Assembly: GCA_963741505.1 (NCBI GenBank)
Contig: CAVUIJ010000017.1
Location: 1-64,000, forward strand
Direction: 5' to 3'
Source of the DNA: JAKFWF01 sp963741505
Lineage (GTDB): Bacteria; Pseudomonadota; Alphaproteobacteria; Rhizobiales; Hyphomicrobiaceae
Length of the DNA: 64,000 bases
Below the pieces are notes generated by a model. It saw nothing but the letters and a program-made list of their open reading frames with translations. It was not told where the DNA came from and did not search any database. Position numbers and translations under genes: made by a program. Shown here one piece after another: positions 1 to 8,893 of the stretch (position 1 is the first letter of the stretch; the number at the start of each line of letters is the position of its first letter).

Positions 1-13
1 CAGGCGCTCTGTT

Positions 14-1312
14 TCAGCCCACCAGCGCTCGCAGAAGCGCACTGGTCTTGATGGTCGCGAAGTTCGAGAAGGTGTCGGATATTGCATACGGCAATACGAT
101 CCGATCACCGTGACGCAGCGCGCCACAGGTGTAGACGACGTTCGGCACATAGCCCTCGCGCTCGGTGGCGTCGGGGCGCACCAACGGCTCGCGCGAACGG
201 GCGAGCACTTTCGACGGATCCTTCTTGTCGAGCAGCACTGCACCGATCGTATATTTCCTGACAGGGCCCACGCCGTGGGTAAATAGCAGCCAGCCCTCGT
301 CCAATTCGATCGGTGAGCCGCAGTTGCCGAGCTGGACGAACTCCCACGGATATTGCGGCTGCAGGAATGCCTGCCCGCCTTCCCAAGTGTAGAGGTCGTC
401 GGAATAGATCAGGTGCAGGTTCTCGTTATCCTGCCTGCCGATCATCGCAAAACGACCGTCGATCTTCCGTGGGAACAGGCCCATCCCTTTGTTACGAGTT
501 GCCGAGCCGACGAGCGGCGTCATGCGAAACGTGCGGAAATCCTTGGTTTCGATCAGCTCCGAGCGAATGGCACGACCGTTGTAGGCCGTATAGGTGGCGT
601 AGTAGATTTTGCGGCCTTCATTCTCAAAACTGACGAAGCGTGCATCCTCGATACCGTTGACCTGCGAGTTGGTGATCGGAAAGATCACGCGCTCACTGAG
701 CAGGGTCTCTTCCTGGAAGACAATCTCGACATCGTCGCCATCGGGCCTTGAAGTGCGGTCCGTAATCCTCGGTCCGGATGCCAGCCGCGCGGTCGGCTCC
801 ACAGTCACGTTACCGTCGGCGTCGATTGTGCCCGATCTGAATGTGAGCGATGAGATATGCCCTTCACCGACCGCCCGAAGACTGAGGATGAATCGACATC
901 CGCCATTGGGCGCGCCCGATTGGTCAGGGTGTCGCACGATACTCGGATTGAACAAAGCCGATGCTTCGAAGCTGTACTCGTGCAGGAAATAGGCACCGAC
1001 CAGCCGGCGCTGGGTCTTCGTGAAGCTTGCGTGAGGCTCGAAGGCATCTTCCATTTCGGCGGCTCGCGCATCAAACGTATCGAGCAGGTTCCGGTGCCGG
1101 CCCTCGAAATTCTCCAGCACGTCTGCGAGCTGCTGGGCAGCTGTTTCAGCATCGAGGGCGAGGACGCGGTCGACAATATGATTGGCCCTGGTCTTGTCGG
1201 TGCGATTGAAGTCCCTGGGTTCGGTCGCCGGCTTGAACGGGCGCACGATGACACGCGCTGGATCGGGGCGTAGATACAGGGCCTGGCGATTGAAGAATAT
1301 CGGCTGAGACAC
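14..1312 (-). CDS. GH130-type glycosidase/phosphorylase-like protein
   Basis: 432-residue protein of the five-bladed beta-propeller type seen in glycoside hydrolase family 130 (beta-mannoside phosphorylases and relatives). Visible features are NPSIVRHP near residue 122, the GIEDARF block around residue 220 that corresponds to the family GxEDPR motif carrying the catalytic Asp, and ATRNKGMGLFPRKIDGRFAMIGRQ, typical of GH130 blade 3. The likely role is phosphorolysis or hydrolysis of a beta-linked (manno)oligosaccharide in the cytoplasm, because no signal peptide is seen. It is the last gene of a three-gene minus-strand operon, 42 bp after a two-domain glycosyltransferase and downstream of a mannose-6-phosphate isomerase, which supports mannose-containing glycan metabolism. 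Substrate is not determinable from sequence; GH130 membership is confident, the exact activity is not. Confidence 0.85.
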   Translation of the reverse strand: MSQPIFFNRQALYLRPDPARVIVRPFKPATEPRDFNRTDKTRANHIVDRVLALDAETAAQQLADVLENFEGRHRNLLDTFDARAAEMEDAFEPHASFTKTQRRLVGAYFLHEYSFEASALFNPSIVRHPDQSGAPNGGCRFILSLRAVGEGHISSLTFRSGTIDADGNVTVEPTARLASGPRITDRTSRPDGDDVEIVFQEETLLSERVIFPITNSQVNGIEDARFVSFENEGRKIYYATYTAYNGRAIRSELIETKDFRTFRMTPLVGSATRNKGMGLFPRKIDGRFAMIGRQDNENLHLIYSDDLYTWEGGQAFLQPQYPWEFVQLGNCGSPIELDEGWLLFTHGVGPVRKYTIGAVLLDKKDPSKVLARSREPLVRPDATEREGYVPNVVYTCGALRHGDRIVLPYAISDTFSNFATIKTSALLRALVG

Positions 1313-1354
1313 TTGACTTGCCCCCTCGGGTAATTGGTCGTGGATTGCTGAACG

Positions 1355-3658
1355 TCAAGCGCTCAGGGCGAGCATCGGAACGGATTTGATTGCGCCGGGG
1401 GCAACACCCGCGCGCGCGGCTTGGCGAATCTCGACCAGGGCCAACAGATACGACAATACCGATTCGGCGCCCATGTTTTGATTGGGCCGATCGGAATGGA
1501 GGCCGTCCAGGCAGCCACCCGACGTTAAATCCACCAAGGAAACCTTAAGATCATTTCCGCCGAGGAACCAGTCGAATGCCCGTTGGGCTGCAGCCGGCCA
1601 TTCGGGGGCGAGATCCGCTCGCGCGGCAGCGAGGCACGCTGCAATTGTCGCAGTTGCTTCGACCGGCTGCTGGTCAAACTTCGCAGGTGCCTTTCGGATC
1701 TTGCCGAAGCTGTCGGACCCGACAGGCCGGAAACAACCCGAAGGCGCGGTCTGATGCACCATGAGCCAGCGCAGCGCTTCCAGGCCGGCATAGGTGTAGG
1801 CGCGGATGCCGGTTGCCAGGCCGGTCTCGATCAGGGCTTGCGGCAGGCGCGCGTTGTCATACGCGAGTACATCTTCGAACCAGTGCCAGGTGCCGATCCG
1901 ATTCGCCGCTAACAGAGCCAACAGCCGATCGGCCAGCAAGCGGCGCATTCGGTTCGCCGGGATATTGCCGTCAAATGTCGTGCAATTGGCATTCAAACCC
2001 AGAAGCGTGAAGCCCCAGGCTCTGGGCGATGTAAAGTGCTCGACTATGGGCAATGCCTTGATGAACAGGTTCGCTGCCCAGCGGCGGCGCGTCAGATTGG
2101 TGTCCGTGGCGGCACACTCCGCCAGCGCCCAAAGAGTCCGGCCGTGGCTGTCCTCGGAGCCCGTATCTTCCAGCCAGCGCCGATCGTAACTCATGAAATT
2201 GCGAAAGCGCTGCGTGTCGGGATTCCAGGCGTGCTCGATAAACGCAGCAAAACGCGCAACCATCATTTCCGGTAGCGCTCGCTCACCGCAGTCGGCAAGC
2301 TTGCAGGCGAGGAGCAAGGCACGCGCATTGTCATCGACGCAATAGCCATGCGAACGGTCGGGGACGCAATGGACGGCATGTTGCAGCAATCCTGTGCTGT
2401 CACACATCGAAAGAAGATGGCCGGTCGCCAAGTCGGGGATGGAAAGCGGTTCCTTGCTGCCGGCGTTCTGCGCCGTCGCGGAACCTCGCGGTCGCCCGAC
2501 GCCAGGGCGGCCTGCCGCCAATGCGGTATCGAATGCCGCGATGTAGTTCTTCGCGATCTGGCCCCAAACCATCGACCGGCTGCTGCTGTAAGCCCGTTTG
2601 CGCATCGCGTGGCGACGAACGTCATTGACCAGTAGGCCGGCGATCTCGGCACCGAATGCCGCAGAATTGCCGAACGGCACCAGAATGCCGCGCCCATCAG
2701 CAAGCAGCTCCTGAGCATGCCAATATGGTGTCGACACTACCGCCTTGCCCAACCCGAAGCTGTAGGCGAGCGTGCCCGAAGTCATCTGGGCCTCGTTGAG
2801 GTAAGGCGTGACGTAAACATCGCACATGGAGATGTAGTCTAGCAGCGTTGCCTGATCGACGAACTGGTTGCAGAACACGACGTGGTCGGCGATGCCGAGA
2901 TCGTGGGCGCGCGCGATCAGTCTTTCGCGATAGGCCTCGCCCTGGTCACGCACGAGGTGCGGATGGGTCGCGCCGAGCACCACGTAGACGGCGTTAGGGC
3001 AACACTTGATGATCGCCGGCATTGCATCGATCACTGTCTCGATGCCTTTGCTCGGCGACAGCAGTCCAAACGTCAGAATGACGGTGCGACCGCTGTAGCC
3101 GAATTTCAGCTTCGCATGTTGCGGCTCGATGAACGGGTACTCAGGAATACCGTGCGGGATGATCTCGATTTTCGATGCCGGCACGTCATGCACAGTGCGC
3201 AGAAGCTGATGACCCTTCTCGGACATGACGACAAGCTTCGACGAATAACCGATCACCTGATCCATCACGGCACCCTGGGCCGACGAAGGCTCGGCCAGGA
3301 TGGTGTGCAGTGTCGTCACAATTGGCATCTTGAGTAACGGCAGTAATCCAAGAATGTTGCTGCCGGCCTGGCCGCCGAAGATGCCATACTCGTGCTGCAG
3401 GCAAGCGACATCGAAATTGCCGCCATTGAGGAATGCAGCCGCCTCGCAGTAGTCGGCAGCGATGTCGTCGCGGATCTGGAACCCCACGGCGGGCGGATAA
3501 CTGTAGCTGTTGCCAGGGTCGTTCATGGCGACCACGCTCGTGTGCAGGTCGGCGCGAGCTGATGCAACGGCACGATGGAGGTCGTGGGTGAAGGTCGCAA
3601 TGCCACAGCGACGCGGAAGGTGATTGCCAATGAAAGCAATGCTGCGTATCGGGCTCAT
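1355..3658 (-). CDS. Two-domain glycosyltransferase (GT4 plus C-terminal alpha-helical domain)
   Basis: 767 residues. The N-terminal part (about 1-385) is a GT-B family 4 glycosyltransferase: it starts with the PRRCGIATFTHDL glycine-rich loop, has the second-domain entry ILTFGLLSPSKGIETVIDAMP, and the donor-binding EAQMTSGTLAYSFGLGKAVVSTPYWHA block. The C-terminal part (about 415-750) is a helical repeat domain with HGYCVDDNARALLL and EDSHGRTLWALAE motifs, resembling an alpha/alpha toroid as found in glycan-processing enzymes. It probably transfers a nucleotide-activated sugar onto a glycan; the C-terminal domain may act on or bind the product. Its ATG overlaps the TGA of the upstream manA-like gene by 4 bp, so the two are translationally coupled. 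The GH130 gene follows. The same GT-toroid plus GH130 pairing is known from other Rhizobiales. Confidence 0.85.
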   Translation of the reverse strand: MSPIRSIAFIGNHLPRRCGIATFTHDLHRAVASARADLHTSVVAMNDPGNSYSYPPAVGFQIRDDIAADYCEAAAFLNGGNFDVACLQHEYGIFGGQAGSNILGLLPLLKMPIVTTLHTILAEPSSAQGAVMDQVIGYSSKLVVMSEKGHQLLRTVHDVPASKIEIIPHGIPEYPFIEPQHAKLKFGYSGRTVILTFGLLSPSKGIETVIDAMPAIIKCCPNAVYVVLGATHPHLVRDQGEAYRERLIARAHDLGIADHVVFCNQFVDQATLLDYISMCDVYVTPYLNEAQMTSGTLAYSFGLGKAVVSTPYWHAQELLADGRGILVPFGNSAAFGAEIAGLLVNDVRRHAMRKRAYSSSRSMVWGQIAKNYIAAFDTALAAGRPGVGRPRGSATAQNAGSKEPLSIPDLATGHLLSMCDSTGLLQHAVHCVPDRSHGYCVDDNARALLLACKLADCGERALPEMMVARFAAFIEHAWNPDTQRFRNFMSYDRRWLEDTGSEDSHGRTLWALAECAATDTNLTRRRWAANLFIKALPIVEHFTSPRAWGFTLLGLNANCTTFDGNIPANRMRRLLADRLLALLAANRIGTWHWFEDVLAYDNARLPQALIETGLATGIRAYTYAGLEALRWLMVHQTAPSGCFRPVGSDSFGKIRKAPAKFDQQPVEATATIAACLAAARADLAPEWPAAAQRAFDWFLGGNDLKVSLVDLTSGGCLDGLHSDRPNQNMGAESVLSYLLALVEIRQAARAGVAPGAIKSVPMLALSA

Positions 3659-4590
3659 TGGACTGCCCCGGCTGGTATGCTCGACACCTTTTCATTGCCC
3701 GGGGCACTGGCGTCTCTCGGTTTTTGCTGCGCTATGCGCTGCAGCAATTGCGGCGCCGGTCCGCCTTCACCGGCGTAGGCGAAGAGGCACTCCGCGCCCG
3801 TCCGACCGACACCGATATCGACCCGCTCGGCCTCGGCAAAGATAGCGTCTCCCCGGCTGAGGTCGAACGAGCCTGCGTTGGCGCTACCATCGAGGACGAG
3901 CAGCCACGTCTCCCGTGCCGCATCGAGGCACCACGCGGAACCGGGCGCGAGCGTGATATGCTCCAGAATGAAGTGGGGCGTGCTTGCGAGCAGTTTGCGC
4001 TCGGTCGTCAGCCGCTGCGGGCGCGGCTGAATTGGGGCTGGTGCCAGATTTGCCACGGCTGTAGCGTCGTCGACGTGCAGGGCGCGCGTGCGGCCGTGAT
4101 CGAACAAGCGGAATGTGGCGTTGCTGCGCTGCTGTATCTCGGCAATGACCACGCCAGCGCCGATCGCGTGAATCGTGCCGGCGGGCACCGTTATTGCATC
4201 CCGCGAATTCACGCCCTGCCAATCGACGAGTTGTGCGATCGAGGTGTCGCAGATTGCCTGACGCAGCTGCTGACGCGTGAGAGGTGACTTCAACCCAAGC
4301 GCGACTTTAGCATCCGGAATCGCGCTGAGAACATACCAAGCCTCGCTCTTACCGTTCGGCAGTCCAATCGACCGGGCATAAACGTCATCAGGATGGACCT
4401 GAATGGAAAGTGGCTCGCTCGTGAATAGCAGCTTGAGAAGTAGCGTCGGGAGGGGCGCGCCGCCATTCGACCTTACGTAGACAAGTTCTCCGATCCGGGT
4501 CGTGCCATCGCCGGTGTCGCTCCATGGTTGCAGGTCGGCGACTCCCCAGGGCTTGGGCTCGGCCAGAACACATGCTCGCTCGATCGTCAT
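3655..4590 (-). CDS. manA: Class I mannose-6-phosphate isomerase-like protein
   Basis: 311 residues, cupin-fold type I phosphomannose isomerase interconverting fructose-6-phosphate and mannose-6-phosphate. The metal-site residues are visible as IQVHPDD (about residue 78-84) and the second His in PAGTIHAIG (about 140). KSEAWYVL corresponds to the conserved Glu-containing strand. At 311 residues it is shorter than E. coli ManA (391) and matches the short Bacillus/rhizobial type. It is the first gene of the minus-strand sugar operon. An AGGTGA ribosome site lies about 9 nt before the ATG, supporting this start. It presumably supplies mannose-6-phosphate for the glycosyltransferase product encoded next. 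Confidence 0.85.
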   Translation of the reverse strand: MTIERACVLAEPKPWGVADLQPWSDTGDGTTRIGELVYVRSNGGAPLPTLLLKLLFTSEPLSIQVHPDDVYARSIGLPNGKSEAWYVLSAIPDAKVALGLKSPLTRQQLRQAICDTSIAQLVDWQGVNSRDAITVPAGTIHAIGAGVVIAEIQQRSNATFRLFDHGRTRALHVDDATAVANLAPAPIQPRPQRLTTERKLLASTPHFILEHITLAPGSAWCLDAARETWLLVLDGSANAGSFDLSRGDAIFAEAERVDIGVGRTGAECLFAYAGEGGPAPQLLQRIAQQKPRDASAPGNEKVSSIPAGAVQ

Positions 4591-4699
4591 CGTCGGTCAC
4601 CTCAGGTCAGATTTTAAGATCGCCGACGTCACTCGGGATGCAAGCAAGAAAGTCAATCAAACAGCAGTTGCTCCGCGCGAGTAGGTAATACTAATGCAA

Positions 4700-4981
4700 T
4701 CAATACCCAGGGCCCTCGATCGGGACTTGCGCGTCTCTTTCCAGGGCTTGTTGCAGTGCTTGTGGCTCGATCGCGACGACCTGTCGGCCAGCGTAAACAG
4801 CCGTATTCACAGGAACGAAGATGGTCGTTTGCAGGCGGCGATAGGCCGTAAAAGAAAGCCCCGGGATTTGTTCCTCCTCGGTTTCGACGATGTAGGTTCC
4901 CGCAGGCAAACATCCGTCAACGCCGTCGAGCCTGGCCGGGTGACGAAAGACAACAGTCGCCTGCGTCGTCCGAGCGGGCAT
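4700..4981 (-). CDS. Conserved hypothetical protein, 93 aa
   Basis: Small soluble protein with no signal peptide or membrane segment. The sequence is rich in short beta strands (RLDGVDGCLPAGTYIVETEEE, LQTTIFVP), like a small beta-barrel. I recognise it only as a type of small protein common in Bradyrhizobium-like genomes; no function can be assigned. It is followed on the same strand by nothing for 100 bp and then the divergently organised sugar operon. The neighbouring 86-residue gene lies immediately upstream on the same strand, so the two may be co-transcribed. Confidence 0.6.
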   Translation of the reverse strand: MPARTTQATVVFRHPARLDGVDGCLPAGTYIVETEEEQIPGLSFTAYRRLQTTIFVPVNTAVYAGRQVVAIEPQALQQALERDAQVPIEGPGY

Positions 4982-5022
4982 GGCCGATTACTCCTCGATC
5001 AAGCCCGCAATTGTGGCGCGCC

Positions 5023-5283
5023 TCATGATGCCGGCCGTCGTGGTAGAGGATAGGCGGCGCTATCATAGAGGGCCCGGATTTCCTCGGCGACAAAGCGGAA
5101 GTCGTCCGCCTCCACAACCGTGGCAACGAGTTTGTCCGCACTCTGCTGTTCGATTGCAAATCGGACGGCCTCCGCCCCACTCGGGAATCGCCGATAAGCC
5201 ATTGACGACCGCTTGCCGAAACGGCTGCTGCCGACAAAGACTTCGGCGGGTTCGCTGTAGTCGAAAGTTTCCATGCAACACAT
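5023..5283 (-). CDS. Conserved hypothetical protein, 86 aa
   Basis: Encodes an 86-residue cytoplasmic protein with alternating helix/strand character (FPSGAEAVRFAIEQQSADKLVATVVEADDF, then EIRALYDSA). The spacing and composition look like a real small rhizobial protein rather than a shadow frame. A shorter start at the second Met (residue 4) is possible. It sits 41 bp upstream of the 93-residue gene on the same strand. Function unknown. Confidence 0.6.
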   Translation of the reverse strand: MCCMETFDYSEPAEVFVGSSRFGKRSSMAYRRFPSGAEAVRFAIEQQSADKLVATVVEADDFRFVAEEIRALYDSAAYPLPRRPAS

Positions 5284-5387
5284 GTGGGGTCTTTCACCTA
5301 TCTTTACATCCCACCCGCCATCGATTTAGTTCAGAAATGGCGATTTGAAGTCATTTTGATTTCTTGCAATATTTTGCGTTTGCTGCG

Positions 5388-5515
5388 TTAGCCCGACCTT
5401 CTCAGTGCGCCCCGACGGCGCGTAGCACCAGTGGAGGCAGTTTCCACCCGGAGAGTTGTCGATTGATCTGGTAGCTGGCAAGCGGTTTGTCCGGGTAACT
5501 GGGCGGATTGGAGCC
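5388..5515 (+). mobile_element. Solitary IS110-family left-end (bridge-RNA region) copy
   Basis: About 125 bp starting TAGCCCGACCTTCTCAGTGC are nearly identical to the reverse complement of 42386-42513, where the same segment lies directly upstream of a truncated IS110-family transposase. Here no transposase follows; the sequence runs into the group II intron RNA. It is therefore a detached left end of the same element. IS110 left ends are known to encode the bridge RNA that guides recombination. Confidence 0.65.
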
Positions 5516-5529
5516 TTGCGACAAAGGCC

Positions 5530-6640
5530 GCGTCGTGCCCCGCACGCGTCCCGCATGACGGGCGGTTGAGCGAGCCAGTGGGCCGTAACGCGAGTGAAGC
5601 CTGAGCAGGCCCCGAAAGTGATGTCGCGGATGCCGACCCGGCTGAGAAACGGGGAAGGCCGTGTGGGATGGGGAAGCAATCGACACATGCACCCGTCTCG
5701 ATCCGCCGGGGTAGTGGGCACGGCACGCTGGTCAAGGTGCTGCGGGTCATCGGGGGAAGCCCGTTCCGGGGAGGATCGCACCTCCGACGCCGGGAAAGCC
5801 GGCGAACTGGGCGGGTGACGGACAGGGTCGTATGAGCGTCGATGCCGGGTAACGCCGGCGGAGCAAAGGGCCCTGACTTCTGGTCGCGCTTTCGAAGCAG
5901 CCGAGGATGAGGCGATTGGCGATGAGCCTGGCAACACCCGAAAAGATCCGGACGCTGCAGAGGAAGCTCTATTTCAAGGCGAAGGCGGCGCCGGATTTCC
6001 GCTTCTACCAGCGTCTCACGACAAGGTTTGGCGTGCCGACATTCTCGCCCATGCCTACCGCCAAGCCCGCGCCAATGCGGGTGCAGCCGGTGTGGATGGG
6101 GTGACGTTCGTCATGATCGAGGCGGCAGGGGTGGAGACGTGGTTGACCGGCCTCGGCGAGGATCTGCGACAGAAGACGTATCGGTCACTTGCCGTTCGAC
6201 GGGTGATGATCCTGAAGCCCAATGGCGGCGAGCGTCCGCTCCGCATCCCAACCATTCGGGACCGTGTGGTGCAGACCGCCGTGAAGCTCGTGATCGAACC
6301 CATCTTCGAAGCCGACCTCGATCAAAGTGCCTATGGCTATCGCCCGAAACGGGGCGCAGCCGACGCGATCAAGGAAGTTCACCGGCTCGTTTGCCGGGGC
6401 TATTCCGACGTTGTCGACGCCGACTTGTCGAAGTATTTCGACAAGATTCCGCACCGGGAGCTCATGCATTGCGTGGCCCGGCGCATTGTCGACCGGCAAA
6501 TCCTGGCCCTCATCAAGATGTGGCTTAAGGCGCCGGTCGAGGAACGGGATGGCGACGGGACACGGCGCATGACGGGCGGCAAGGACAGCACCTGCGGCAC
6601 GCCGCAAGGCGGGGTCGCAAGTCCCCTACTTGCCAACCTG
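5530..6640 (+). mobile_element. Group II intron remnant (5' RNA domains plus broken RT)
   Basis: The structured, non-coding leader of a bacterial group II intron (about 5530-5920: repeated GGGGAAG, CCGGGGTAG and GGGTAACGCC-type stems) precedes a reverse transcriptase reading frame. The element ends abruptly after RT domain 4; no RT thumb, maturase domain, or intron domains V/VI can be seen before unrelated integrase sequence begins near 6640. It is 3'-truncated and cannot splice on its own. The exact 5' boundary is uncertain, and it lies directly against the IS110 left-end copy. Confidence 0.7.
5922..6640 (+). pseudogene. ltrA: Group II intron reverse transcriptase/maturase, frameshifted and 3'-truncated
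   Basis: The N-terminus reads MSLATPEKIRTLQRKLY, the usual start of this intron-protein class. After about 30 codons the frame is lost near 6018 (one base missing around CTCACGACAAGG) and resumes one frame over as LYDKVWRADILAHAYRQ. Reverse transcriptase motifs follow: RPLRIPTIRDRVVQ (RT2), YGYRP (RT3), DVVDADLSKYFD (RT3/4), and GTPQGGVASPLLANLYM (RT5 start). The YADD active-site block is missing because the gene stops there. An intact member would be about 420 residues or more. Confidence 0.8.
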
Positions 6641-6865
6641 TACATGATATGGCGCGACAATCATGGTGTGCCGCTGTCGCCTGCCATCCAATTCCCTCAC
6701 ATAGCGAAGCGCCCATGACCGGTTGCCGGTTGGTTTTACCCTCAACACCAACCCGCGAACCTTGCTGTCGCGATACTCCCCAGCCTTCAGCGACCCGACT
6801 GTGCGATGACTGAGCTTCACTGGGTTACCTCGCCAGCATAATGTCGGGGGCCAACTGGGGGCCAC
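6626..6865 (-). pseudogene. Tyrosine recombinase (phage/island integrase), N-terminal remnant
   Basis: A 79-residue frame with the typical N-terminal DUF4102 arm-binding signature: KLSHRTVGSLKAGEYRDSKVRGLVLRVKPTGNRSWALRY. The catalytic core (RHRY) is absent, because the group II intron remnant cuts in at about 6640. It starts about 140 bp from the tRNA-Pro 3' fragment at 7006-7042, the classical integrase/attachment-site arrangement of a genomic island, so this is probably the relic of the island's own integrase. Confidence 0.65.
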
Positions 6866-7005
6866 ACTTGACTGGGATCGTCTAGCACTTCACCACATCA
6901 CGTGGAACATCCATCATTCGCGATGTCAGCCACAACGAACGGGTTAGCATGTCCAGTACAATCCAACCATGTATCGTGACATCCGCATAAAATATAATTC
7001 GGGAG

Positions 7006-7042
7006 CAAGGGGTCGGGAGTTCGAATCTCCCCGCTCCGACCA
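7006..7042 (+). tRNA. 3' fragment of tRNA-Pro (likely att site remnant)
   Basis: The 37 nt contain a T-arm (GGGAG TTCGAAT CTCCC), a 3' acceptor strand CGCTCCG and ACCA, as in rhizobial tRNA-Pro. The 5' half (acceptor 5' strand, D arm, anticodon arm) is absent: the sequence upstream of 7006 cannot form a tRNA. Integrative elements commonly duplicate exactly such tRNA 3' ends at attL/attR. The adjacent truncated tyrosine integrase fits this reading. Confidence 0.6.
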
Positions 7043-7994
7043 ATATTTTCGGTATTCTTGCGATTTTGCCCGCATACCAGCGACGCCTTGGGGGCCAAAT
7101 CGTGCAAGAATGTAGTTTTGACTGACCTTCTCCTCCGTTTCGACTTCGCCAGCCAGTAGCCACTCTCAGCCAGTCCCCGCCGGCTTTATGTGATCATTGG
7201 AATGCTGTCGGTGATGCATCTGAACGACGTGCGCATTGCGACAAACTCCGCAATGGTTGCGGGGCGTGCAACCAGCTTGATTTGCAGCTGCAGGACTTGT
7301 TGAGCGCGTGCTGCCAAGGAGGCCAAAGTCCTCTTGCTGCTCCCCGATAGCGGCAAGTTGCTGGACCGTTGGTCCGGCGGACGAACGGTCTTCATCCGAG
7401 ACCGCCTTTGTTCTTGATGGAAGAACCAAAGCGGACCGGGCCAATTGCAACCGTCACAACTTCGCAGACGCCGGGCTTGCGGTTCGGCTGCTCGCTTATA
7501 GGATCCCGGAAGGTCGCTGGCGGAAGGGATTGAGCGAGGTCCGTCTAGCCTGCCGGAGCCCGTCAGAGCATCGCTACCGCTGAACGGTGTCGCGCCTGGA
7601 AACGGGCTCGGTGGCGCTGCAACCGGGTGACCGGTCACCCAGGTCGGCGCCCAGGCTCAAGTACCCGAAGTGTTGCGTGTCACGTCGCTCGTCGAGGTGG
7701 TAAGTCGCTACCGCGCAGGCGATCTCACGATCCTGCGGTGTCATGCACCCGGCGAGCCATGCTGCAATTTCTGCTCCCCTCACCGCCGTCGCTGAGCACG
7801 AGGGGTATTGACTAGCCCGCCGCTCAGCACCCAGGATTGCCTTGGCCGTCCCGGTACGAAAATGCTGGGGTTGCCGGGCGTCCTGTGTGGCCAGCCCGCT
7901 TGCGCCGTGATCGTAGATTGCGCAACGGGAAGCGTTAAATGCGTGCCAGACTGGTCCGGCTGTCGGCATCGGGGAAGCAACAAAGGGGTGGGCC
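7043..7994. other. Intergenic region without a supportable gene
   Basis: About 950 bp between the tRNA-Pro fragment and the ABC-transporter operon. No reading frame in it looks coding by composition or recognisable motif. It contains the 16-bp perfect palindrome GGGTGACCGGTCACCC at 7625-7640 and must contain the operon promoter, which I cannot place with confidence. Confidence 0.5.
7625..7640. promoter_or_regulatory. 16-bp perfect palindrome, possible operator
   Basis: GGGTGACCGGTCACCC is a perfect dyad in an otherwise non-coding stretch upstream of the amino-acid transporter operon. Its size fits a dimeric repressor/activator site. It lies about 355 bp from the GTG start, so the link to the operon is only a guess. 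Confidence 0.3.
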
Positions 7995-8795
7995 GTGAGA
8001 AAGTTCGTACCGACCGTCGCTGCGGCCATTGGCCTGGCGCTTGCTGTTGTGGGCTCTGCTGCCGCGCAGGAGACACTCAAGGCGGGGACCGAGTGCACCT
8101 ACTTCCCGTTCAACTTCCGCGACAGCGACGGCGTGCTGAAAGGTTACGACGTCGACGTCGGCAACGAGCTCGCCAAGCGGCTCAATTTCAAGATCGAGTG
8201 GGTCTGCCAGAAGTGGGACGGCATGCTGCCCTCGCTGCTGGCCAACAAGTACGACCTGATCCTTGCCTCGCTGTCGATCACCGAAGAGCGGCGGCAGAAA
8301 ATCGATTTCTCCGTCGGCTATCGGATTTCGATCGGCCAGTTCGTCGGCCCCAAGGCCAAAGGCTACAAGCTGTTCAAGCCCGACAATTCGCCGGACGTGG
8401 CGGCCTTCAAGGGCGTCCGCGTCGGCCTGCAGCGCTCGACGACCTACGACAACTGGATCCAGGCCAAGGTGCCCGACGCGACGGTGGTGCGCTACGAGAC
8501 GGTCGAGCAGATGTATCTCGAGCTGAAGGCCGGCCGGGTCGACGTCATCATGACCAACCCGATGAAGACGTACCTCGAGTTCTTGAGCAAGCCCGACGGT
8601 GCCGGCTACGAGGTGATCGGGCCGCAGATCGACGAGGAAAAGTACTTCGGCACCGGCGCCGGCGTTGGCATCCGCAAGGGCGAGGAAGCGCTGCTGAAGC
8701 GCATCGACGCGGCTCTGATCGCGATGAAGAAGGACGGTACGCTCGACGCGTTCAGCAAGAAGTACTTCCCGTTCGCCATCTACCCGACCAACTGA
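7995..8795 (+). CDS. Polar amino-acid ABC transporter substrate-binding protein
   Basis: 266-residue periplasmic family 3 solute-binding protein. A Sec signal peptide (about 1-24) with an n-region MRK and cleavage near SAAAQE is followed by ECTYFPFNFRDSDGVLKGYDVDVGNELAKRL and DLILASLSITEERRQKIDFSVGY, the classical lysine/arginine/ornithine-binding signatures. The GTG start is chosen because AAGGGG lies about 8 nt upstream and the signal peptide begins directly there. It is the first gene of a plus-strand operon with two permeases and an ATPase, then amino-acid-like catabolic enzymes. The ligand is probably a polar amino acid or derivative. Confidence 0.88.
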   Translation: MRKFVPTVAAAIGLALAVVGSAAAQETLKAGTECTYFPFNFRDSDGVLKGYDVDVGNELAKRLNFKIEWVCQKWDGMLPSLLANKYDLILASLSITEERRQKIDFSVGYRISIGQFVGPKAKGYKLFKPDNSPDVAAFKGVRVGLQRSTTYDNWIQAKVPDATVVRYETVEQMYLELKAGRVDVIMTNPMKTYLEFLSKPDGAGYEVIGPQIDEEKYFGTGAGVGIRKGEEALLKRIDAALIAMKKDGTLDAFSKKYFPFAIYPTN

Positions 8796-8893
8796 TCGCA
8801 GCGACACGCAAGGTCGCCGCAAGGCGCGCTATCCGACGATGGCGCGCCTTCGTCTGAAACGCCCTCCAAGCAACGCGAGCCGCAACAGGCCCT

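Noticed and set aside
6882..7163. Minus-strand frames containing a GRFELPTP-like stretch
   Set aside because: This is the well-known artefact of translating a tRNA 3' end backwards; the region is the tRNA-Pro fragment, not a protein gene.
7186..7990. Several open frames of 80-170 codons upstream of the ABC operon on both strands
   Set aside because: No motif, ribosome site or coding composition; they are chance open frames in GC-rich DNA.
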